7,364 nucleotides of DNA. It comes from Betaproteobacteria bacterium (GTDB lineage Bacteria > Pseudomonadota > Gammaproteobacteria > Burkholderiales > Burkholderiaceae_C). A program made the translations under genes and the position numbers. Numbering within the stretch: position 1 is the stretch's first letter; the number at the start of each line of letters is the position of its first letter. Below are positions 1 through 6,147 of the stretch, piece by piece. The stretch lies in the NCBI GenBank assembly GCA_005882155.1, contig VBCQ01000106.1:1245-8608 (forward strand). Reading direction: 5' to 3'. The notes beneath the pieces were generated by a model. The model worked only from the letters and a program-made list of their open reading frames with translations. It was not told the DNA's origin and searched no databases.

Positions 1-412
1 GCTCGTACATGGCCTGGAAGTTGATCTCGGCCAGGTGCACGGGCGGGAAGCCGGCGCGGGTGACTACGTCAGCCACGTTGCCGCGCAGGTAGGGATAGAT
101 GATCTGGGGGCAGGCAATGCCGATCACGCCACCCATCTGGTCTTCGGGCACGTTGCGGATCTCGAAGATGCCGGCCTGCTTGGCCTCGACCAGGAACACG
201 GTCTTGTCCTGGATCTTGGTCTGCACGGTGGCGGTCACGGCCACTTCGTAGATGCCTTCGGCCACGGGAGTCGCCTCGACGCCAAGCTGGATGTCCACGC
301 TGGGTTGCTCCTGCTCCAGCAGGATGGCGGGCGAATTGGGCTGCTCCAGCGACAGGTCCTTGAGGTAGACGCGCTGGATCTGGAAGACGGGGGTGGGGTT
401 GCTGTCGGCCAT
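1..412 (-). CDS. secB: SecB protein-export chaperone, 3' end cut by the window
   Basis: SecB is a cytoplasmic tetrameric chaperone that holds preproteins unfolded and delivers them to SecA for export. The reading frame begins at ATG (412-410) with MADSNPTPVFQIQRVYLKDL and stays open to the window edge, giving 137 residues. The order of motifs is typical of the family: the early FQIQRVYLKDLSLEQPNSP segment, then FEIRNVPEDQ, IACPQIIYPYLRG near residues 100-110, and the closing GFPPVHLAEINFQAMYE. The family usually runs to about 150-170 residues, so only a short C-terminal tail is missing. It lies 87 bp downstream of grxC on the same strand, the order common in Burkholderiales, and is probably cotranscribed with it. 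No strong Shine-Dalgarno sequence is visible before the ATG. Identification is secure; only the 3' end is unseen. Confidence 0.95.
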   Translation of the reverse strand, partial: MADSNPTPVFQIQRVYLKDLSLEQPNSPAILLEQEQPSVDIQLGVEATPVAEGIYEVAVTATVQTKIQDKTVFLVEAKQAGIFEIRNVPEDQMGGVIGIACPQIIYPYLRGNVADVVTRAGFPPVHLAEINFQAMYE

Positions 413-499
413 GAAAGTCTCGCGATGAAAACAAAGCCCGCGACCGGGATGGTGCGAGCTGTGTAGCCGATTATCACCGAGGCCGTAGCGGCCGATGCG

Positions 500-769
500 T
501 CACGCAGCTCTGGCCAACAGGGGCATCAGGCCGCCGCGCTTGTCGAGCGAGATCAGGTCGTCGCAGCCACCGACATGCGTGTCGCCGATGAAGATCTGCG
601 GTACCGTGCGCCGGCCGGTGATCTGCACCATCGTCTGCCGCTCTGCAGGGTGCAGGTCGACGCGGACTTCTTCGATGTCGGCCACGCCGCGCTGCTTGAG
701 CAGCATCTTCGCCCGCACGCAGAACGGGCACAGCAGCGTGGTGTACATCTTGACCTTGGCCATGTTCAT
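500..769 (-). CDS. grxC: Glutaredoxin 3 (GrxC family)
   Basis: This is a small cytoplasmic thiol-disulfide oxidoreductase that uses glutathione to reduce disulfides and glutathione-mixed disulfides. The 89-residue protein has the dithiol active site C14-P-F-C17 after the first beta strand (KVKMYTT), the cis-proline TVP motif in RRTVPQIFIGDTHVGG, and the glutathione-contacting GG-DDL near residues 67-71. Family length is about 80-90 residues, so it is complete. The start is ATG at 769; a second in-frame ATG (763, MAKVKMY) is equally plausible because no clear ribosome-binding site distinguishes them. It lies 19 bp after the rhodanese gene and 87 bp before secB, all on the minus strand, which suggests one operon. 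The CPFC active site differs from the CPYC of E. coli GrxC but is common in betaproteobacterial homologues. Confidence 0.93.
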   Translation of the reverse strand: MNMAKVKMYTTLLCPFCVRAKMLLKQRGVADIEEVRVDLHPAERQTMVQITGRRTVPQIFIGDTHVGGCDDLISLDKRGGLMPLLARAA

Positions 770-788
770 CGTCTATTCGACCGGGGAC

Positions 789-1199
789 TCAAGCCGACCG
801 TTCCACCGGCAGATTGGCGTCGCGCCACGCGGCGAGGCCACCTGCAAGGGCGCGGCAATTCGCGTACCCCAGCTTGTGCAGGATAGTCACCGCGCGTGAT
901 GCGCGCGCCCCGGTCGGGCACAACACCACCAGCGGCAAGGCCTTGTTTTTCGGCAGATCGCTGGAAGACTCGAGGCCCGCGAGCGGAACATTTTTCGCGC
1001 CGGCGGCATGGCCTGCGGCGTATTCGGCGGGCTCGCTGACATCGATCAGCACCGCCTTCTCGCGGTTGATCAGCATCACCGCTTCGGTGGCCGACACCTT
1101 CGCGCTTCCCATGTTGCGCGACAGCGCGGGCCACAGCAGCAAGCCGCCCGACGCGAGCGCGGCAACGAACAGAAACCAGTTGTCGATGATGAATTTCAC
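789..1199 (-). CDS. Rhodanese-domain protein with N-terminal membrane anchor
   Basis: This is a single-domain rhodanese-like protein of 136 residues, a family that carries sulfane sulfur on an active-site cysteine. The first part (MKFIIDNWFLFV, hydrophobic to about residue 25) is a membrane anchor. The rhodanese fold follows: VLIDVSEPAEYAAGHAAGAKNVP around 50-72, the catalytic loop CPTGARAS with C94, and a C-terminal GGLAAWRDANLPV (120-132). I chose the GTG at 1199, which gives MKFIIDNW, the usual beginning of this betaproteobacterial family. An upstream in-frame TTG at 1232 is less likely because a perfect TATAAT lies only a few bases before it, so transcription would start close to that codon. 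The gene heads the grxC-secB group. The natural substrate is unknown. The annotation as rhodanese-like is firm; a specific symbol is not supported. Confidence 0.87.
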   Translation of the reverse strand: MKFIIDNWFLFVAALASGGLLLWPALSRNMGSAKVSATEAVMLINREKAVLIDVSEPAEYAAGHAAGAKNVPLAGLESSSDLPKNKALPLVVLCPTGARASRAVTILHKLGYANCRALAGGLAAWRDANLPVERSA

Positions 1200-1240
1200 G
1201 GGGCCGCCCAGGTGAAGGATGCGCGTTGGCAAAAGCGCGG

Positions 1241-1269
1241 ATTATAGAATTCGCCGCTTCACCATCGAA
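1241..1269 (-). promoter_or_regulatory. Candidate sigma-70 promoter for rhodanese-grxC-secB
   Basis: The minus strand carries a perfect -10 hexamer TATAAT at 1246-1241. At a 17-bp spacing the -35 position reads TTCGAT (1269-1264), a poor match to TTGACA, so the call rests mainly on the -10 box and its place in the 90-bp divergent gap between the rhodanese start and gpmA. Transcription would begin near 1234-1235, giving a leader of about 35 nt to the GTG start. The same AT-rich patch on the plus strand reads TAGAAT (1245-1250) and could serve gpmA, but no convincing -35 is spaced correctly for it. Confidence 0.42.
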
Positions 1270-1289
1270 CCGCACCGAGTGCCTCACCC

Positions 1290-2033
1290 ATGTACAAGCT
1301 CGTCCTCATCCGCCACGGCGAATCGACCTGGAATCTGGAAAACCGCTTCACCGGCTGGACCGATGTCGACCTCACAGAGACCGGCGTCGAGCAGGCCAAG
1401 CTCGCCGGGCAATTGCTGAAGGACCAGGGCTACGAATTCGATGTCGCCTACACCTCGGTGCTCAAGCGCGCGATCTGGACGCTGTGGCATGCGCTCGACG
1501 AGATGGACCGGACCTGGCTGCCGATCGTCAATTCATGGCGCCTCAACGAGCGCCACTACGGTGCATTGCAGGGGCTGAACAAAGCCGAGACCGCCAAGCA
1601 ATACGGCGACGAGCAAGTGCTGATTTGGCGCCGCAGTTACGACACGCCGCCGCCGCCGCTGCCGACCGACGATCCGCGTGGCCAGCGCCACGACCCTCGC
1701 TACGCCGACCTGAATCCCGCAGACATTCCGCTCACCGAATGTTTGAAAGACACCGTCGCGCGCGTGCTGCCGTACTGGAACGACGAGCTCGCTCCTGCGA
1801 TCCGCTCGGGCAAGCGCCTGCTCGTCTCGGCGCACGGCAACAGCATGCGCGCGCTGGTCAAGTACCTCGACGGAATCTCCGACGCCGACATCGTCGGCTT
1901 GAACATTCCGAACGGCATCCCGCTGGTCTACGAGCTCGACGCGGACTTGAAGCCGATCAAGAGCTATTACCTCGGCGATGCGGACGCGGTGGCGAAAGCG
2001 GCGGCCGCGGTGGCGGCGCAAGGAAAGGCCTGA
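1290..2033 (+). CDS. gpmA: 2,3-bisphosphoglycerate-dependent phosphoglycerate mutase
   Basis: This cytoplasmic enzyme interconverts 3- and 2-phosphoglycerate in glycolysis and gluconeogenesis through a phosphohistidine intermediate. The 247-residue protein has the complete dPGM signature: the RHGES motif with catalytic H9 (LIRHGESTWN), the substrate-binding stretch NRFTGWTDVDL (18-28), R60 in SVLKRAIWTLW, RLNERHYGALQG with E87, YDTPPPPLP (117-125), and the second histidine H182 in SAHGNSMRALVKYLDG. Length matches the family. The ATG at 1290 gives MYKLVLIRHGES, the normal beginning; the ribosome-binding site is weak (a GAG about 10 nt upstream). It is divergent from the rhodanese gene and ends 10 bp from the stop of the convergent HD-GYP-type gene. 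The C-terminal tail is alanine-rich (ADAVAKAAAAVAAQGKA) and looks like a normal extension. Confidence 0.97.
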   Translation: MYKLVLIRHGESTWNLENRFTGWTDVDLTETGVEQAKLAGQLLKDQGYEFDVAYTSVLKRAIWTLWHALDEMDRTWLPIVNSWRLNERHYGALQGLNKAETAKQYGDEQVLIWRRSYDTPPPPLPTDDPRGQRHDPRYADLNPADIPLTECLKDTVARVLPYWNDELAPAIRSGKRLLVSAHGNSMRALVKYLDGISDADIVGLNIPNGIPLVYELDADLKPIKSYYLGDADAVAKAAAAVAAQGKA

Positions 2034-2036
2034 CGC

Positions 2037-2054
2037 TGCCCGATCACTCGGGCA
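2037..2054. terminator. Possible bidirectional terminator hairpin between convergent genes
   Basis: A perfect 7-bp stem, TGCCCGA paired with TCGGGCA around the loop TCAC, lies immediately after the gpmA stop and covers the stop codon of the convergent HD-GYP-type gene. The position suits a shared terminator, but neither strand has a run of Ts after the stem, so intrinsic termination would be weak at best. This is a structural observation, not a confirmed terminator. Confidence 0.3.
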
Positions 2055-3192
2055 AGCCGTAAAGCCTCTCCGGCGGCACCCGCAACACGAGACCCTTGTC
2101 GCTGATCGGCGCAACCACTGCGAACTCCGGCTTGGCGGTGTCGCGCACCGTCGACGTGACGACCGGCATGCCTTTGCGGTCGGTGATGCTCGCAGCGAGC
2201 GGCGTCGTCGCGCTCGCACCGCGGCGCACCACCACCGCTTGCTCGCCCGACTTCAGCTTGACGAAGTCGCCGGGCGGATAAATGCCGAACTCCTTGATGA
2301 TCGCCGCCGCCATCTGGCCGCCTTTGTCCTGCTGGAACAGCTCGCGTGCCGCCTGCTGCACCGGCACCGTCGGACGAATCGTGCGCGGGCTGATCTTCGC
2401 CATGAAGACGTCGACATGGCGCAGCGCCTGCGCGAGCTCGCTCGGCTCGCTGATCTTCGCGGGATAGCCGCTGCCATCGGTTCGCTCGTGGTGCTGCGCG
2501 ACGGCCTGCAGCCAGGCTTCGTCGGTGACACCGGCCGCACGCAGCATCTCGGCGCCTTTGGTCGGATGCTCGGCAAGAATCGCCGATTGTCCCGGCGTCG
2601 GCGGCACGCCCTGCACCGCCAGCTTGCCTTGCAAGTCGAGCGTGGCGATGTTCATCGTCAGCGCGGCCTTCATCAAGGTCAGCACCTTGTCTTCGTCCCA
2701 GCCCATGCGGCGCGCCATCAGCATGCAGACCATCGCGCAATGCGTCGCATGCGCGAGGCCGTAGATCGACAGCCGCTTCGGGTCCTGGCGCACCGCGAGG
2801 TAGATCGCGATGTCGGTGTCGCGCTCGGTCAACGACATGACGTGACGCGCGAGCTCTTCGGTGCGCGCCGGGAATCCCGGCTCTTCCTGCGCGCCGCGCA
2901 ACAGCCGGTCGAGCTGCCACAGCGCGCGCTCCCACAGCGCGAACAGGCTCACGGCACGCTGCGGCTCGGACTCGGCGCGCTTGGCGGCCGCAGCCTTGGC
3001 CATCGCCATCGCATAAGCCTTCGCCTCTTCGGCGTTCACATACGCGCCGCGCTCGAGCAAGGTTTGAAGGTGGGTCGCGTCGTTGATCACATGCGCGCGC
3101 GACAGCAGCAGCTTTCCCTGATCGTCGCGTATGTCCCAGGGCAAGGGCTCACCGAGCCTGACCATGCTGGGCACGAGTTTGACCAGTTGCAT
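2044..3192 (-). CDS. HD-GYP-type protein with degenerate HD motif
   Basis: This 382-residue protein resembles HD-GYP cyclic-di-GMP phosphodiesterases. The N-terminal 60 residues (PLPWDIRDDQGKLLLSRAHV, then LLERGAYVN) match the short leader seen in many betaproteobacterial HD-GYP proteins. An alanine-rich linker follows at 57-75. The HD-GYP domain spans roughly 115-280: H148/H151 in GLAHATHCAMV, H209 in LAEHPTKGAEML, H234-H235-E236 with D239-G-S-G-Y-P244, and D261 in HVDVFMA. At the HD pair itself, where the family has HDIGK, the sequence reads LTMNIATLDLQGK, with M180-N181 in place of H-D. Metal binding and hydrolysis should therefore be lost or changed, and the protein may instead be a binding or scaffolding variant. 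The last 100 residues match no domain I recognise. There is no signal peptide or membrane segment. It starts at ATG 3192, 67 bp after the acyltransferase gene, with no clear ribosome-binding site. The family call is good; the function is inferred. Confidence 0.83.
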   Translation of the reverse strand: MQLVKLVPSMVRLGEPLPWDIRDDQGKLLLSRAHVINDATHLQTLLERGAYVNAEEAKAYAMAMAKAAAAKRAESEPQRAVSLFALWERALWQLDRLLRGAQEEPGFPARTEELARHVMSLTERDTDIAIYLAVRQDPKRLSIYGLAHATHCAMVCMLMARRMGWDEDKVLTLMKAALTMNIATLDLQGKLAVQGVPPTPGQSAILAEHPTKGAEMLRAAGVTDEAWLQAVAQHHERTDGSGYPAKISEPSELAQALRHVDVFMAKISPRTIRPTVPVQQAARELFQQDKGGQMAAAIIKEFGIYPPGDFVKLKSGEQAVVVRRGASATTPLAASITDRKGMPVVTSTVRDTAKPEFAVVAPISDKGLVLRVPPERLYGLPE

Positions 3193-3259
3193 GGGCGAAA
3201 GTATGCCGCTGAATCAGGCCGGCGCACACATGGTTTGCGAGCCCGGCATCACGCGCGTT

Positions 3260-4012
3260 TCACGCCGCTTCACGCGACTCGGTCACGTCGAGCGCCAGCG
3301 CAATGTCGCCGCGCAAACGCTGCGCGAGTGCACGCCGGTCGAGATGGGCGCTCATCTGTGCTGGCAACCATGCCACATGGGCCACGAGTCCGCGCGCGGT
3401 CACGATCCACCACACCGATTGCAAGAGGCTCGTGTCGCCGACATAGGCCGCGGCCGGGCTGACGCGATGGTCGCAATCGCTGAAGCGCAGCGCAATCGGC
3501 TGCACCGGCGACGCGGTGGCGATCGCGGCTTGCAGCAGGTTGGCGTGAAACGGCAGCAGGCCCTGCCCGTCGCTGGTCGTCCCTTCAGGAAACACCGCGA
3601 TCGTGTCGCCCGACTGCAGCGCCTGCGCGACCTGGTGGACGACACGCAGCGCGTCGCGCTTGCGCTCGCGCTCGATGAACAAGGTGCCGGCGCACTCGAT
3701 CAGCCAGCCGAGCAGCGGCCACGCGCGCACGTCGGCCTTCGAGACGAAGCGCGCTGGATGCACCGCGTTGATCGCGAGGATGTCGAGCCAGGAGATGTGA
3801 TTGGCGACGAGCAGCGTCGCCGTCAGCTGTGGCGCGCCGACGGGGCGCAGCGTGACGCCGAGCAAGCGCAACATGCGCGCGCTCCACCAGCCGACGCGCT
3901 GCATCCGCTTCGGCCGCGCAAGAAACGGGAAGATGACGAGACAGATCAGCGTGCCGTGCAACAGATGCACGACTGCGAAGCCGAGTCGCCAGACCGCCAA
4001 TGCGCTGCGCAA
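3260..4012 (-). CDS. plsC: 1-acyl-sn-glycerol-3-phosphate acyltransferase family protein (PlsC-like)
   Basis: This membrane-associated acyltransferase is likely to transfer a fatty acyl group to lysophosphatidic acid, giving phosphatidic acid. With the TTG start at 4012 it has 250 residues. A hydrophobic N-terminal segment (about 11-30) is followed by the four LPLAT motifs: NHISWLD with H72 and D77, the block ending GTLFIERERKRDA (109-121), FPEGTTSDG (141-149), and PVQPIAL (169-175). The start is uncertain. A GTG at 4045 extends the frame by 11 residues, but all of these (MGTHLALAGPS) are encoded by the terminal repeat of the adjacent inserted element or its edge. The TTG lies just inside the gene side of the insertion point and has AGG 7 nt upstream, contributed by the element end. 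In the reconstructed empty site the same TTG has GAGG 6 nt upstream, within the end of pyrC'. PlsC family membership is firm; substrate specificity is inferred. Confidence 0.85.
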   Translation of the reverse strand: MRSALAVWRLGFAVVHLLHGTLICLVIFPFLARPKRMQRVGWWSARMLRLLGVTLRPVGAPQLTATLLVANHISWLDILAINAVHPARFVSKADVRAWPLLGWLIECAGTLFIERERKRDALRVVHQVAQALQSGDTIAVFPEGTTSDGQGLLPFHANLLQAAIATASPVQPIALRFSDCDHRVSPAAAYVGDTSLLQSVWWIVTARGLVAHVAWLPAQMSAHLDRRALAQRLRGDIALALDVTESREAA

Positions 4013-4014
4013 GC

Positions 4015-4046
4015 TAGGGCCTGCTAACGCCAAATGCGTGCCCACG
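4015..4046. repeat. Terminal inverted repeat, plsC-side end
   Basis: This 32-bp arm includes the flanking TA. It pairs with 4349-4380 at 30 of 32 positions. It begins TAGGGCCTGCT and contains the core ACGCCAAATGCGTG. On the minus strand it carries the GTG (4045) that could be mistaken for the plsC start. Confidence 0.85.
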
Positions 4047-4145
4047 CCGGGCGCTGGCGGGCCGCAGGGCTAGGCGTGGCCGAGGCCGTGTGCCTTTGGC
4101 ACACAACGAGGCCGCAACGACGCCCTGCGGCCCGCCAGCACCCGG
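4047..4145. repeat. Internal hairpin A of the element
   Basis: Arms 4047-4070 and 4122-4145 are complementary at 23 of 24 positions (core CTGGCGGGCCGCAGGGC). The loop contains a second, perfect small hairpin at 4088-4104, GTGTGCC-TTT-GGCACAC, flanked by a direct repeat of CGAGGCCG (4081-4088 and 4107-4114). As RNA it would be very stable. Confidence 0.8.
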
Positions 4146-4158
4146 CCCTTCGGGTGAT

Positions 4159-4259
4159 CTCGCGCCGGAGCGAAGCACCTGCGCAGTTGTGCAGTGCAGG
4201 CGCGAGACTGAGCCGCCTACGCTGCGCACTTGCAGAGGCGCTTCGCTTCGGCGGCTCAG
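4159..4259. repeat. Internal hairpins B and C of the element
   Basis: Hairpin B pairs CTCGCGCC (4159-4166) with GGCGCGAG (4199-4206). Hairpin C pairs CTGAGCCGCC (4208-4217) with GGCGGCTCAG (4250-4259). Both stems are perfect. An alternative long pairing exists between 4163-4176 and 4240-4253 with one mismatch, so two exclusive folds are possible. Confidence 0.65.
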
Positions 4260-4345
4260 GAAAGGCCCGCCCGCCGCGTTGCAAATGCTCGCCGTGAGCA
4301 CCACCACGTCTGCGCTTTGCGCCTTGCGGGCGGGCCTTTCCTGAG
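4255..4345. repeat. Internal hairpin D of the element
   Basis: Arms 4255-4274 and 4326-4345 are perfect 20-bp complements (CTCAGGAAAGGCCCGCCCGC and its reverse complement). The loop has smaller stems, including GCGC-TTT-GCGC at 4312-4322. The first five bases (CTCAG, 4255-4259) are also the end of hairpin C, so the C and D stems compete for them. Confidence 0.8.
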
Positions 4346-4348
4346 TCA

Positions 4349-4380
4349 CGTGGACACGCATTTGGCGTCAGCAGGCCCTA
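4349..4380. repeat. Terminal inverted repeat, pyrC'-side end
   Basis: This 32-bp arm is complementary to 4015-4046 except at two positions. It ends CAGCAGGCCCTA on the plus strand. Its outermost TA, with the following G of the repeat, forms the TAG stop codon of pyrC' on the minus strand (4380-4378). Confidence 0.85.
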
Positions 4381-5670
4381 CGCCTCGTGCGCCACGTGGC
4401 CCGAGACCAGCGTGCATTTCACGCGGCCGGCGAGCTCGTGGCCGGCGAACGGCGTGTGCTTGCCCTGGCTCTTCAATGAAGCGGGCGACACCGTCCAGCG
4501 CTCATCGAGCCTGAACAGGCACAGATCGGCGACGCCGCCCTCGACGAGACGGCCGGCGCTCGAGGCGAGCGAGCCGAGCGACTCGCCGAGCACGGCGACC
4601 GGCGCGCTGGTGATCGTTGCCAAGCTGCGCGCGAGCGGCTGGCTCATTTCGTCGCCCCACTGCAAGGCCAAGCCGAGCAGCAGCTCGAGGCCGGTGGCAC
4701 CGGGCTCGGCTTCGGCGAACGGCAGGTTCTTCGCGTCTTCGTCGACCGGCGTGTGATCGCTGACCAGCGCATCGATGGTGCCGTCGGCCAAGGCCGCGCG
4801 GATCGCGTCGCGGTCGCGCTGCTGGCGCAGCGGCGGCGTGAGCCGCATCGCGGCATTGAAGTAGCCGATGTCGACGTCGGTCAGATGCAAATGGTTCACG
4901 CTCACGTCGCAGGTGATCGGCAGGCGCTCGGCCTTGGCACGGCGAACCAGCTCGATGCCGGCGGCACTGCTCAGTCGACACAGATGAACCCGCGCGCCGG
5001 TGTCGCGCACGAGCTCGAAGATCGTGTTCAACGCGATCGTCTCGGCGATCGCCGGCACGCCCGCAAGGCCCATGCGCGTGGCCAATGCGCCCTTCGCTGC
5101 GACGCCGGTGCCGAGGAAAGCGTCGTTCGGCCGCAGCCATGTCGTGTAGCCGAAGGTCGCCGCGTATTGCAGCGCGCGGTGCAGCACCAGCGTGTCCTTC
5201 ACCGGCACCTCGGCCTGCGAGAAGCCGACGCAGCCGGCCTCGGTCAGCTCGGCCATTTCGGTGAGCACCTCGCCTGCCAGGCCGCGCGTCAACGCGCCGA
5301 GCGGGTAGAGGTGCGACTGGTTCAAGTTGCGCGCGCGGAACTTGAGCATTTCGACGAGTCCCGGCTCGTCGAGCGGCGGGTCGGTGTCGGGCAGACAGAC
5401 CAAGCTCGTCACGCCACCGGCGACTGCGGCGGCCATTTCGCTTTCGAGCGTGCCTTCGTGCTCGTGTCCCGGCTCGCGCAGCCGTGCTGCGAGCTCGACG
5501 AGGCCTGGCGCGACGACGAGTCCGGTCGCGTCGATGACGCGGTTGGCATGAAAGTCCGTACTGACCTGGCCGAGCGAGACGACGCGGCCGGCCGCGATCG
5601 CCACGTCGCCGATCGCGTCGCGCCCCGATGCGGGGTCGACGAGGCGGCCGTTCTTAATGAGGATCTTCAT
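4378..5670 (-). CDS. pyrX: Non-catalytic dihydroorotase-like protein (PyrC'/PyrX), ATCase partner
   Basis: This 430-residue member of the dihydroorotase/amidohydrolase family is encoded downstream of pyrB. The N-terminal strand domain (MKILIKNGRLVDPASG) and the APGLVEL...LREPG segment are typical of the family, but the HxH of the metal site is replaced: the sequence reads ELAARLREPG, with A61 and R63 where the histidines belong. Other ligands are also missing: R180 in TWLRPND and R232 in LCRLSS stand where family histidines are expected. D305 in VSDHTPVDED is kept. This pattern is that of the inactive DHOase (PyrC' or PyrX) which, in Pseudomonas, assembles with PyrB and is needed for its activity. 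A catalytic DHOase should be encoded elsewhere. The ATG at 5670 has GAGGA 10 nt upstream, overlapping the stop of the chimeric ORF. The stop is TAG, whose last base is the first base of the inserted element. Confidence 0.9.
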   Translation of the reverse strand: MKILIKNGRLVDPASGRDAIGDVAIAAGRVVSLGQVSTDFHANRVIDATGLVVAPGLVELAARLREPGHEHEGTLESEMAAAVAGGVTSLVCLPDTDPPLDEPGLVEMLKFRARNLNQSHLYPLGALTRGLAGEVLTEMAELTEAGCVGFSQAEVPVKDTLVLHRALQYAATFGYTTWLRPNDAFLGTGVAAKGALATRMGLAGVPAIAETIALNTIFELVRDTGARVHLCRLSSAAGIELVRRAKAERLPITCDVSVNHLHLTDVDIGYFNAAMRLTPPLRQQRDRDAIRAALADGTIDALVSDHTPVDEDAKNLPFAEAEPGATGLELLLGLALQWGDEMSQPLARSLATITSAPVAVLGESLGSLASSAGRLVEGGVADLCLFRLDERWTVSPASLKSQGKHTPFAGHELAGRVKCTLVSGHVAHEA

Positions 5671-6147
5671 TCGAGTTGGGTCCTCAAGGATTGTTGCCGG
5701 CGATCGTCGACATCACCGCCATTCGCACCGCGATGCCGAACGTGACCTGCGGGAGGATGACGCTTTGCTTGCCATCGGCCACGGCCGAGTCGATCTCGAC
5801 GCCGCGGTTGATCGGCCCCGGGTGCATCACGATCGCGTCGGGCTTGGCGAGCGCGAGCTTCTCTTCGGTGAGGCCGTAGTTCTTGAAGAACTCGCCCGCA
5901 CTCGGCAACATCGCGCCGCTCATTCGCTCGTTCTGCAAGCGCAGCATGATGATCACGTCGGCATCGCGGATCCCCTCGGCCATGTCGTGGCAGACGCGCA
6001 CGCCCATCTCCTTCAAGTCGCCGGGAACAAGCGTCTTCGGGCCGACCGCACGCACCTCGGCCGCACCAAGCGTCGTCAGTGCATGGATGTCGGAGCGCGC
6101 GACGCGCGAGTGCACGAGGTCGCCGACGATCGCGACGACGAGGTTCG
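5525..6147. repeat. Tandem duplication, first copy (622-bp period)
   Basis: This 623-bp copy runs from within pyrC' (after codon 49) through the pyrC' start and the intergenic SD into the PyrB-derived part of the chimera. It matches 6147-6769 at every position except 5560 (A, versus G at 6182) and 5939 (G, versus T at 6561). The G at 6147 belongs to both copies. Confidence 0.95.
5671..5686 (-). promoter_or_regulatory. Ribosome-binding site of pyrC' and its duplicated copy
   Basis: GAGGA (5685-5681) overlaps the TGA stop of the chimera (5686-5684) and lies 10 nt before the pyrC' ATG. The identical site at 6307-6303 overlaps the pyrB stop and precedes the chimeric ORF. This stop/SD overlap suggests that each gene is translated by coupling to the one before it, so the chimera now sits as an extra link between pyrB and pyrC'. 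Confidence 0.6.

Larger units (their letters stand above)
4017..4378. mobile_element. MITE-like inverted-repeat element flanked by TA
   Basis: This 362-bp block without a gene separates pyrC' from plsC. Its ends are 30-bp inverted repeats beginning GGGCCTGCT (4017-4046 and 4349-4378) with two mismatches (positions 4026 and 4041). A TA dinucleotide flanks each end (4015-4016 and 4379-4380), consistent with a target duplication of the type made by Tc1/mariner/IS630 transposases. The interior holds several strong inverted repeats, listed separately, and no convincing ORF or transposase remnant. Open frames crossing it have no recognisable domain and run antisense to one another through the symmetric arms. 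Excision of the element plus one TA joins pyrC' cleanly to plsC. The best reading is a non-autonomous element mobilised in trans. An intergenic RNA-coding or terminator-like repeat family is the alternative. Family assignment is inference from the TA and the repeats, not from a database match. Confidence 0.72.

Noticed and set aside
413..499. A separate secB promoter, from a GATAAT-like hexamer in the gap after grxC
   Set aside because: No matching -35 sequence is present, and the gap is short within a same-strand group, so the hexamer alone is not enough.
1978..3462. A 494-codon plus-strand open frame opposite the HD-GYP-type gene
   Set aside because: It is an antisense shadow typical of high-GC DNA: arginine- and histidine-rich with no domain, opposite a protein with clear motifs.
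3131..4027. A 298-codon plus-strand open frame opposite the acyltransferase
   Set aside because: It has low-complexity R/A/Q-rich composition and no recognisable motif, and the opposite strand encodes all the PlsC motifs.
4255..4345. Hairpin D as an intrinsic terminator for the pyr operon
   Set aside because: The stem is strong, but neither strand has a T run after it, so a Rho-independent terminator is not supported.
4024..4361. Several open frames of 84-115 codons in the inverted-repeat element on both strands
   Set aside because: They run through mirrored arms, so similar peptides occur on both strands. None has a domain, and none resembles a transposase.
4015..4380. CRISPR array or tRNA-like gene in the structured block
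   Set aside because: There are no regularly spaced direct repeats. The multi-arm fold lacks tRNA dimensions and conserved tRNA loop sequences.
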